Below are positions 57,548-64,000 of a stretch of DNA of 64,000 bases, piece by piece (positions within the stretch are counted from its first letter, which is position 1; every line of letters begins with the position of its first letter). The notes beneath the pieces were generated by a model. That model did not search any database. It saw nothing but the letters and a program-made list of their open reading frames with translations, and was not told the origin of the DNA. The stretch comes from CALDSL01 sp039810245 (GTDB lineage Bacteria; Chloroflexota; Anaerolineae; Anaerolineales; Anaerolineaceae), in contig JBDHWQ010000011.1 in assembly GCA_039810245.1 (NCBI GenBank), positions 1-64,000 of the forward strand, read 5' to 3'. The position numbers and the translations under genes are program-made.

Positions 57548-59235
57548 GCGACGAAGCCACCTGGACGCAGCGCCGCGGCTCGGCGCGGCAGATGCTGCTG
57601 TTGTGGGCGCTGCCGCTGGTGTTCCTGCTGGTATTTTTCTTCACCCCGCTGGCGGCCATCTTCCGCGTGGCCTTCCAGGCCGAGAGCACGGGTGAGGCAG
57701 GAATTGCCGCGGCGGTAGGGCGCTCGCTGGGCTTCACCGTGTGGCAGGCGCTGCTCTCCATGCTTCTGACCATGCTGGCCGGTCTGCCCGCCGCGTACCT
57801 GTTCGCGCGCTATAGCTTCCCTGGCAAGCGTGTGCTGCGCGTGCTGACCACGCTGCCGTTCATTATGCCTACCGTGGTGGTGGCGGCGGCATTCAACGCG
57901 CTGCTCGGCCCGCGTGGGCTGGCAAACGTATTTCTGATGGACGCTTTTCACTTGCAAACGCCGCCCATCCGCCTGCTCAACACGCTGGGGGCCATCCTGC
58001 TGGCGCACGTGTTTTACAACACCACCGTGGTGATCCGCATGGTGGGCACGGCCTGGGCGCAGCTCGACCCGCGCCTGGGGCAGGCGGCGCGCGTGCTGGG
58101 GGCATCCCCGGCGCGCACGCTGCGCGAGGTGACCCTGCCGCTGCTGCTGCCATCCATCCTCTCGGCGGCGCTGCTGGTGTTCCTGTTTGATTTCACCAGC
58201 TTCGGCGTAATTTTGCTGCTGGGCGGGCCGCGTTACGCCACCCTGGAAGTGGATATCTACATCCAGGCGCTGCAAATGCTCAACCTGCCGCTGGCCGGAG
58301 TGCTCTCGGCGGTGCAGCTGGCCTGCACGCTGCTGATCACCCTGGCGTACAGCCGGCTGGGCGGGCGCGAGGTGGTTCCGCTGGCCCCGCGGCTGCACGG
58401 CGAAGGTACCACGCGAGCAGTCACCGCGCGGCAGAAGCTGGTGGTGGCGCTGCTGACGGCCGGCATCTTCGTGCTGCTGGTCTCTCCGCTGGCGGCGCTG
58501 GCGCTGCGCTCCGTCACCCGGCTGGACGCAGAGCGCGGCCAGCGCGGCGCGGTGAACGGCGGGCTGACGCTGGATTACTACCGCGAGCTGTTCGTCAACC
58601 GGCGCGGGTCGCTGTTTTACGTGCCGCCAGCGGCCGCGGCGCGCAACTCGCTGCTTTACGCGGGCAGCACGGTGGTGCTCTCGCTGGGGATGGGCTTCCT
58701 GGCGGCCTACGCGCTGGCGCGACGCTCAAAGATCAACCGCGTGCTCGACCCGCTGCTGATGCTGCCGTTGGGAGCCTCGGCGGTGACGCTGGGGCTGGGT
58801 TATATCATTGTCTTTAACCGCCCGCCCCTCGACGTGCGCAGCTTCCCGGCACTGATTCCGATTGCGCATAGCCTGGTGGCGCTGCCATTCGTGGTGCGCA
58901 CGCTGCAGCCCGCGCTGGCATCCATTCCGGTCAACCTGATCAACGCGGCAGCGGTGCTGGGGGCCAGCCCGCTGCGCGCCTGGCGCGAAGTGGAACTGCC
59001 CATCGTCGGCCGCGCGGCGGCGGTGGCGGCGATTTTCTCCTTCACCATCTCGCTGGGCGAATTTGGCGCTACGTCGTTCTTGGCGCGGCCGGAATACCCC
59101 ACGCTGCCAATTGCCATCTTCCGCTTTCTCTCGCAGCCTGGCGCGCTGAATTATGGCCAGGCGCTGGCCATGGCTGCGCTGCTGATGCTGGTGTGCGCCG
59201 CGGCCATCCTGGTGCTGGAAAAGGCGCAGGATTAG
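57544..59235 (+). CDS. thiP: thiamine ABC transporter permease
   Basis: 563 residues from the GTG at 57544, overlapping the thiB stop by 4 bases. Twelve or so hydrophobic segments form two fused binding-protein-dependent permease halves; each has an EAA-type loop, QAARVLGASPARTLREVTLPLL and NAAAVLGASPLRAWREVELPI, which contact the ATPase. The arrangement of two halves in one chain is typical of ThiP and iron/sulfate FbpB-type permeases. Located in the thiamine operon before the ATPase gene. Confidence 0.92.
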   Translation: MSDEATWTQRRGSARQMLLLWALPLVFLLVFFFTPLAAIFRVAFQAESTGEAGIAAAVGRSLGFTVWQALLSMLLTMLAGLPAAYLFARYSFPGKRVLRVLTTLPFIMPTVVVAAAFNALLGPRGLANVFLMDAFHLQTPPIRLLNTLGAILLAHVFYNTTVVIRMVGTAWAQLDPRLGQAARVLGASPARTLREVTLPLLLPSILSAALLVFLFDFTSFGVILLLGGPRYATLEVDIYIQALQMLNLPLAGVLSAVQLACTLLITLAYSRLGGREVVPLAPRLHGEGTTRAVTARQKLVVALLTAGIFVLLVSPLAALALRSVTRLDAERGQRGAVNGGLTLDYYRELFVNRRGSLFYVPPAAAARNSLLYAGSTVVLSLGMGFLAAYALARRSKINRVLDPLLMLPLGASAVTLGLGYIIVFNRPPLDVRSFPALIPIAHSLVALPFVVRTLQPALASIPVNLINAAAVLGASPLRAWREVELPIVGRAAAVAAIFSFTISLGEFGATSFLARPEYPTLPIAIFRFLSQPGALNYGQALAMAALLMLVCAAAILVLEKAQD

Positions 59236-59259
59236 CCCGCGCCATGCGATAATACATCC

Positions 59260-60324
59260 ATGCTTGCCGTCCACGATATTTTCAAATCCTATGAGGGCGC
59301 TCCGCTGCTGCGCGGCATATCGTTCTCCGTTGAGCAAGGCCAGGTGGTGTGCCTGCTGGGGCGCTCGGGCAGCGGCAAGAGCACACTGCTGCGCATCATT
59401 GCCGGGCTGGAAACCGCCGAAAGCGGCACGGTTACCTGGGACGGGCAGCCGGTGGAAGGCGTGCCGGTGCACCGCCGCGGGTTTGGGCTGATGTTCCAGG
59501 ATTACTCCCTGTTCCCGCACCGCTCTGTGGCCGAGAACGTAGCTTTTGGACTGCGCATGCAGAATCTACCACGCGCGGAGATTGACGCGCGCGTGCGCGA
59601 CGCCTTGGCGCTGGTCAATATGGCCGGCTTTGCCAACCGGCGCGTCACCGACCTCTCGGGCGGCGAGCAGCAACGCGTGGCGCTGGCGCGCGCGCTGGCC
59701 CCGCGCCCGCGCCTGTTGATGCTGGACGAGCCGCTGGGCGCGCTGGACCGCACGCTGCGCGAGCAGCTCATCGAGGAGCTGCGCCGCGTACTGCACCAGA
59801 CCGGCATCCCGGCCATATACGTCACTCACGACCAGGAAGAGGCATTTGCATTCGGCGACCGGCTGGTGCTGCTGCGCGATGGGCTGGTGGAGCAGGCCGG
59901 CACGCCGGCCGAGGTCTACAACCGCCCCGCGTCGGCCTGGGTGGCGCGCTTCTTCGGCCAGTCGAACCTGCTGGATGGGCGGCTGGTGGCGCTCGACCCG
60001 CCGCGCGCCGAAACCGCACTGGGCATCTTTGAGAGCAGCTTGCCTGCCCCGCATCTGGCCCCTGGCGCGGCAGTGACGGTGCTGCTGCGGCCGTACGGCG
60101 CGCGCGCAGCGTGCGGGGATGATGCCGGGGGCGGCAATCGCATCAGCGGCGTGGTGGACGACGTGTTCTTCCGCGGTGACAACTTCCGCGTGCAGCTCCG
60201 GCCGGCCGGCGGCCCGGAACTGACCTTCTTGCTGGATGATGCCCTACCGCTGGGTCAGTCGGTGACGCTGTGCCTGCCGCCCGACGCGGTGCTATTGCTG
60301 CATGAGGCAAATACCGATGGATGA
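59260..60324 (+). CDS. ABC transporter ATP-binding protein (ThiQ/PotA-like) with TOBE domain
   Basis: 354 residues. Walker A GRSGSGKS, Q-loop FQDYSLFPH, signature LSGGEQQRVALARAL, Walker B LLMLDEPLGALD and the H-loop VTHDQEEAFAFGDRLV. The C-terminal 110 residues form a TOBE-like regulatory domain, longer than ThiQ of enterobacteria (about 230 residues), so it belongs to the PotA/FbpC size class. No Shine-Dalgarno precedes the ATG (CGATAATACATCC). It supplies energy for thiamine import. The last codons overlap the DUF402 gene by 8 bases. Confidence 0.92.
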   Translation: MLAVHDIFKSYEGAPLLRGISFSVEQGQVVCLLGRSGSGKSTLLRIIAGLETAESGTVTWDGQPVEGVPVHRRGFGLMFQDYSLFPHRSVAENVAFGLRMQNLPRAEIDARVRDALALVNMAGFANRRVTDLSGGEQQRVALARALAPRPRLLMLDEPLGALDRTLREQLIEELRRVLHQTGIPAIYVTHDQEEAFAFGDRLVLLRDGLVEQAGTPAEVYNRPASAWVARFFGQSNLLDGRLVALDPPRAETALGIFESSLPAPHLAPGAAVTVLLRPYGARAACGDDAGGGNRISGVVDDVFFRGDNFRVQLRPAGGPELTFLLDDALPLGQSVTLCLPPDAVLLLHEANTDG

Positions 60325-60802
60325 GATTACCGTGGTCAAGCTCAACCCGCAGGGCGTGGAAACCTGGCGCTACACCGGCAAGCTGTTGGCGCGGCGGCCG
60401 GGAGGGGTGCTGTTGGAGGCCCTGTTCAACCGCGATTATGGCGACCTGCACGGCATCAGCCTCAACCGCGGCGACCGTTTTGTGGAAGCCTACTACAGCG
60501 ACCGCTGGTACAACATCTTCGAGATGCACGACGGGTTGGACGGGCCGGTGAAGGGCTGGTACTGTAACATCACCCTGCCGGCCGAGATCCGCGACGGTGA
60601 AGTGCGCTACACCGACCTGGCGCTGGATCTGCTGGTCTACCCGGATGGGCGCCAGCTGGTTCTGGATGAAGACGAGTTCGCCGCGCTGGACGTACCCGAG
60701 GACGTCTGCGCCGGGGCGTATCGCGGGTTGGAAGCGCTGCAGGCCGTGTTCCGCGATCACCCCGGCTACCGCGTGGCGGATGATTTTCTACCCCCATTCT
60801 AG
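60317..60802 (+). CDS. DUF402 family protein (Ntdp/FomD-like)
   Basis: 161 residues from the ATG at 60317 (GAGG at spacing 9). The core GPVKGWYCNITLP, then VRYTDLALDLLVYPDGRQL and VLDEDEFAALDVP, is the DUF402 signature; the Asp/Glu cluster binds divalent metal in Ntdp and FomD, which hydrolyse nucleoside di- or monophosphate bonds. Overlap with the ATPase gene puts it in the riboswitch-controlled thiamine operon, suggesting a substrate related to TPP or its phosphates. This is an inference only. Confidence 0.87.
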   Translation: MDEITVVKLNPQGVETWRYTGKLLARRPGGVLLEALFNRDYGDLHGISLNRGDRFVEAYYSDRWYNIFEMHDGLDGPVKGWYCNITLPAEIRDGEVRYTDLALDLLVYPDGRQLVLDEDEFAALDVPEDVCAGAYRGLEALQAVFRDHPGYRVADDFLPPF

Positions 60803-60839
60803 ATGGTGCGGCCTGGTGGCCGCTATGGAAAAATGCAAA

Positions 60840-60908
60840 GCTGCCCGGAGCAGGCACTGCCCGGGCAGCCGGTTTGCGCTGCCAGCACACAGCCGCGCGG
60901 GCTGTGTG
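60840..60908. terminator. two tandem hairpins after the thiamine operon
   Basis: GCTGCCCGG (60840-60848) pairs with CCGGGCAGC (60861-60869), and CACACAGCC (60886-60894) with GGCTGTGTG (60900-60908). No long T run. They lie between the convergent DUF402 and small membrane protein genes. Confidence 0.6.
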
Positions 60909-60929
60909 GTGTTTCACCCGTGAGATGGT

Positions 60930-61202
60930 TTAGCGGATGAGCTGGTTGAGGTTGAAGGTGTTGATGAGCCAGTCGCCGCCGACCTGGTACATAAATACGG
61001 TGAACGCGGCGCAGCAGCAGCACAGCACCAGCAAGACGATCAGGGTGATCAGCCACCAGTTGGTTTTGCGGGGAGCGGGCGCGCTGGATGGCGCGTCAAA
61101 CACGCCTACCGGGGGTGGCGGTACGTTGGATGTGGGCGGCGGAAAGGGTGTAGGGGTATTTTCTGGCGGAAGCGGATCTTGAGGTGGGAATACGTCAGCC
61201 AT
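60930..61202 (-). CDS. small Pro-rich membrane protein
   Basis: 90 residues. The first 45 are Pro-rich with PPP motifs (PFPPPTSNVPPPPVGVF) and cytoplasmic; then a single transmembrane helix, WWLITLIVLLVLCCCCAAFTVF, with four consecutive Cys; then a short outer tail ending NLNQLIR. A second gene of this layout would be a typical Anaerolineae small anchor. No family recognised. Confidence 0.7.
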   Translation of the reverse strand: MADVFPPQDPLPPENTPTPFPPPTSNVPPPPVGVFDAPSSAPAPRKTNWWLITLIVLLVLCCCCAAFTVFMYQVGGDWLINTFNLNQLIR

Positions 61203-61294
61203 GGGTTCTCCACTGGGGGTAAATCTCAGGATGGATTGCTATTTGTATTATACGCCGGAACGCAAAACGCAAGCCCGCCGGCCGGTTCTGGATT

Positions 61295-61858
61295 TTATTC
61301 GCGCGATGTAGAAGCGCGCCGCACCAGCCACCATAGGATGAACACCGCGATCAGAATGAGCAGCACGCCGGCAATGACCGGGACCATCACAGCGAGGATT
61401 GACATCACCGTGGCGGTGAAATCCTCGGCGGCGCTGACCACGGCGTTGCCCGTGCCGAGCGTGGTGGCGGTCACTACCGGGCGGGCGGTGGCCTTGACGG
61501 CGTGCACGCCGCCCGCCACCAGCAGGCCCAGCGCCAGCGATAGCACCGGGTTCACATCCGTGACAACATGCGCGCTGGCGGCAAACAGGATCGCCCCGGC
61601 GGTGGGGCGCACAAAAGTCTGGATGGCGTCATTGACCGTGTCGACGGCCGGGATTTTATCGGCGAAGAACTCGATGATCGACAGCACGATCAACAGGCCG
61701 ATGATCCACCAACTGGTCATCACATCCCACGGCGGGCTAAGCTTCATCACGTCCGGCGCGAAGCGGCCCACCAGCGATACCACCAGCAGGGGAATGTAGG
61801 CGTTTAGCCCGGCGCTGGCCGAAAGCCCAAAGGCGGAAAAAATATTGAACAGGTCCAT
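61295..61858 (-). CDS. DUF4126 membrane protein
   Basis: 187 residues. Starts MDLFNIFSAFGLSASAGLNAYIPLL, the usual DUF4126 opening, then IEFFADKIPAVDTVNDAIQTFVRP and TARPVVTATTLGTGNAVVSAAED. About five hydrophobic segments. The family is of unknown function. Separated by 21 bases from the upstream DUF2085 gene, so probably co-transcribed. Confidence 0.88.
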   Translation of the reverse strand: MDLFNIFSAFGLSASAGLNAYIPLLVVSLVGRFAPDVMKLSPPWDVMTSWWIIGLLIVLSIIEFFADKIPAVDTVNDAIQTFVRPTAGAILFAASAHVVTDVNPVLSLALGLLVAGGVHAVKATARPVVTATTLGTGNAVVSAAEDFTATVMSILAVMVPVIAGVLLILIAVFILWWLVRRASTSRE

Positions 61859-61879
61859 CGGGCGCTTCCTCTTAATTCA

Positions 61880-62698
61880 TCAACTGATGGGCAGGTTAAA
61901 TCCCTGCCAGGTTCCGGTCAGCAGAAAACGCAGCGCGTCCATTGCGCCAATCTGCAGCAGCGCGGTGGTCAGCCCGGCCAGCAGCAGCGGCCACGCGGAG
62001 CGCAGCGCTGCGAAGCGGTTTTCCTGGCGAGTGAGCATGGCCCACAGTACGGCATATACCAGGCCGAGGATGACCAGCACGGTGGCGCTGCTGAGCAGCG
62101 CCAGCGGATAGAGCAGCAGGGGGTTCTCGGTGAGCAGCGCGGCGGCCATCAGCAAACCCGCTAATATATAGACGACAAGAGCCCCCCAGGAATTCAGTGC
62201 CGGGCGCGGATCCACCCGGTCCAGCAGCGATTGGTTGACCACCGGAACCAGCACCGCGGCGATCCCCAGGCCAATGCCCGTGCCGGTGAGCAGCCGCAGC
62301 CAGTTGTGGGGTTCGTAAAGCGAGAACGCGCCGGGAAAGAAATGCAGGTAGGAATTGACGCCATCGATGCCGAAGGCCAGCACGAACAGCCCCAGTACCG
62401 CCAGGATCCTGCGCGGCGGCATGCCCGCGCGGCGCGGGAAGCGCAGGTGATAGAGAAAGCCGGCCAGTGCGCCCAGGTACATACCCGAACAGCGCGCGCA
62501 CAGCGGCATGGCGCGGTCACCCAGCGCGAACGAGCGCAGCGGGATGCGATGGCACACCGCGTAGCCCACTGCGTCGGCTTTGCCCAGCAGGCCGGGCGGC
62601 GTAAGCCAGAACCAGGTGACGAAGACGATCAGCGCCAGGAGTACCAGCGCCATTTTGAGCGCGCGGCTCCAGGCGGGGGATTGCAGGGCAAGCTTCAT
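61880..62698 (-). CDS. DUF2085 membrane protein
   Basis: 272 residues from the ATG at 62698. The signature CHRIPLRSF followed by PLCARCSGMYLGALAG with paired Cys is that of DUF2085, otherwise unknown. The protein has about eight hydrophobic segments, longer than the minimal 100-residue family form, with an extra C-terminal membrane region. No Shine-Dalgarno: TATAAT with TTGCGC at 17 bases ends 10 bases before the ATG, so the transcript is nearly leaderless. Confidence 0.88.
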   Translation of the reverse strand: MKLALQSPAWSRALKMALVLLALIVFVTWFWLTPPGLLGKADAVGYAVCHRIPLRSFALGDRAMPLCARCSGMYLGALAGFLYHLRFPRRAGMPPRRILAVLGLFVLAFGIDGVNSYLHFFPGAFSLYEPHNWLRLLTGTGIGLGIAAVLVPVVNQSLLDRVDPRPALNSWGALVVYILAGLLMAAALLTENPLLLYPLALLSSATVLVILGLVYAVLWAMLTRQENRFAALRSAWPLLLAGLTTALLQIGAMDALRFLLTGTWQGFNLPIS

Positions 62699-62708
62699 GG
62701 TGGTTTTG

Positions 62709-62737
62709 ATTATAGGTGCATCACCCGGGTGGCGCAA
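62709..62737 (-). promoter_or_regulatory. promoter of the DUF2085 gene, near-leaderless
   Basis: On the minus strand TTGCGC (62737-62732), 17 bases, TATAAT (62714-62709). The transcript would start about 4 bases before the ATG at 62698. Confidence 0.55.
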
Positions 62738-62790
62738 GGTCATTGGCAAAGCGGCGCACATGGGGTAAGATGGGCGCAAGGATCCCCGCC

Positions 62791-63993
62791 ATGCCGCGAA
62801 AACCTCTCTTTTCCCTGATGCTGTGCCTGGCGCTGCTGGCCGGCTGCGCGCCCGTGCCTGCCACGATGGCCCCCGTCCCGGCCACTATTACGCCAGAGCG
62901 CAGCAAAGTGGCCACCAGCACGGCCCGACCCGCGGCCACGATCGCCCCCAGCGCAACGCCCACTCCGTACCCCACGCTGACCCCCAGCTACCCGCCTGAA
63001 GGCTATGGCCCTGGCCCGGTTCCGGCGGGCATCAACCCGCTGACAGGTCTGGAAGCTGACCCGGCGCAGCTGGCGCGCCGCCCGCTATTGATTAAGGTGG
63101 AGAACCTGCCGCGCAACCATCGCCCGCAGTTTGGCCTCAACCGCGCGGATCTGGTGTACGAGTATTACACCGAAGAAGGATCCACGCGCTTCGCGGCGCT
63201 GTTCTACGGGCAGGATTCGCCCCAGGTAGCGCCCATCCGCTCGGCGCGCTGGTTTGATATGAACCTGGTGCGCATGTATAAAGCTGTGCTGGTATTTGGC
63301 GGAGCCTACGAGCGCCTGTGGGATGCCCTGGTGCGCGCCGATTTTGGCAAGCGCCTGGTGGTGGAAGGCGCGGGCTCATGCCCGGCGCTGTGCCGTTACG
63401 ATCCCAATGGTGATAACCTGTTGAGCGCCGACACGGCCGCGATGAGCGCCTACCTGCAGCAGCGCAATATCGATAACAGCCCACAGGACCTGCGCGGTAT
63501 GTTCTTCCTGGCGAAAGCGCCGGACGGCGGCCAGCCCGCGGCGCAGCTTTACGCGCGGTTTTCCGGCGCCATCTACAACCGCTGGGATTATGACGCGGAT
63601 GCCGGTATCTACCTGCGCTTTTCGGAAACGCAGGACGACATCAACCGCACGAATGAGGTCTATGCCCCGCTCACCGACCGGGTGGACGGCGCGCAGGTTT
63701 CGGCTGCCAATGTGGTGGTGATCCTGGCGCAGTATTTCCATCCCGACCCCAACGCGGGCAGCGAGGTTGTGGACGTGGACCTGAATGGCAGCGGCCCGGC
63801 GTACCTGTTTCGCGACGGGCAGGTGTATGCAGTGCAGTGGCAGCGCGCCGCTGCCGATTCAACCCTGGCGCTGGTGAGCGCAAATGGCAAGCCCGTGGCC
63901 TTCAAGCCGGGGCGAACCTGGTTTGAGGTGCTGGGGCGCAGCAGCCGCGTCGCACCGGGCGAGGCGTGGCGCTTCGAGCACGTGTTCCCGTAG
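62791..63993 (+). CDS. DUF3048 (YerB-type) lipoprotein
   Basis: 400 residues from the ATG at 62791 (AAGGA at spacing 8). Signal peptide PLFSLMLCLALLAGC with lipobox LAGC, then a Pro/Thr linker (about 30-80). The mature part begins NPLTGLEADPAQLARRPLLIKVENLP, the DUF3048 opening, and includes EEGSTRFAALFYGQ, APIRSARWFDMNL and DLNGSGPAYLFRDGQVY. DUF3048 proteins are exported and of unknown function. Divergent from the DUF2085 gene, 92 bases apart. Complete at the window end. Confidence 0.92.
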   Translation: MPRKPLFSLMLCLALLAGCAPVPATMAPVPATITPERSKVATSTARPAATIAPSATPTPYPTLTPSYPPEGYGPGPVPAGINPLTGLEADPAQLARRPLLIKVENLPRNHRPQFGLNRADLVYEYYTEEGSTRFAALFYGQDSPQVAPIRSARWFDMNLVRMYKAVLVFGGAYERLWDALVRADFGKRLVVEGAGSCPALCRYDPNGDNLLSADTAAMSAYLQQRNIDNSPQDLRGMFFLAKAPDGGQPAAQLYARFSGAIYNRWDYDADAGIYLRFSETQDDINRTNEVYAPLTDRVDGAQVSAANVVVILAQYFHPDPNAGSEVVDVDLNGSGPAYLFRDGQVYAVQWQRAAADSTLALVSANGKPVAFKPGRTWFEVLGRSSRVAPGEAWRFEHVFP

Positions 63994-64000
63994 GCGAATA

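Overview
The window looks like chromosomal DNA from a high-GC member of the Chloroflexota, most likely an Anaerolineae-type bacterium. The basis is a mix of signs: lipoproteins with Thr/Pro-rich linkers behind the lipobox, DUF4032/ParB-like and DUF4388 proteins, very large multi-GAF kinases, an oversized SecA, sigma70-type promoters and gene starts that appear leaderless. The assignment is an inference; no rRNA lies in the window. No phage, insertion sequence or CRISPR array was seen.

Layout. 1-945: the end of a P-loop ATPase gene and a small companion. 1026-6229 (minus): an operon of a membrane protein, a two-subunit M16 peptidase, AcpS, a metallophosphoesterase and a DUF4032 protein. 6384-7736: an adrenodoxin-reductase-type ferredoxin reductase. 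7981-15279 (minus): a membrane protein, an M19 dipeptidase, ribosomal protein S1 and SecA. 15540-16199: a membrane protein. 16261-21310 (minus): a complete branched-chain-type 2-oxoacid dehydrogenase complex (E3, E2, E1beta, E1alpha). 21428-25643 (minus): a membrane-anchored jelly-roll-like protein, phosphohexomutase, DUF389/SH3 protein and a COG4087 HAD protein. 25710-26798: a BMP-family lipoprotein. 26801-27708 (minus): a phosphoglycosyl transferase and HPr.

27819-36735 holds a CAU tRNA, three degenerate repeats resembling its 3' end, and a surface-glycan region: PIG-V-type mannosyltransferase, CMP-sugar synthetase, 2-hydroxyacid dehydrogenase, SDR, DUF115, GT2, GT39, GT2. 36891-42017 carries DUF1232, a PQQ-type sugar dehydrogenase lipoprotein, a small Cys protein, a KBL-type acyltransferase and a helicase-associated-domain protein.

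42120-55401 is the most distinctive region: nine genes bracketed by one good promoter and one strong terminator. They encode a DUF4388 protein, a COG2229 small GTPase, an alpha/beta hydrolase, a V4R-like protein, a left-handed beta-helix protein, a REC protein with a degenerate GGDEF domain, a 2310-residue kinase with ten GAF domains, a single-domain receiver, and a second alpha/beta hydrolase whose nucleophile Ser is Gly. The set is reminiscent of MglA/conservon signalling, but the composition is not one I recognise.

55420-60802 is a thiamine regulon: promoter, TPP riboswitch, thiamine pyrophosphokinase, thiamine ABC transporter (binding lipoprotein, permease, ATPase) and a DUF402 protein. 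60930-63993 holds three membrane proteins (small Pro-rich, DUF4126, DUF2085) and a DUF3048 lipoprotein.
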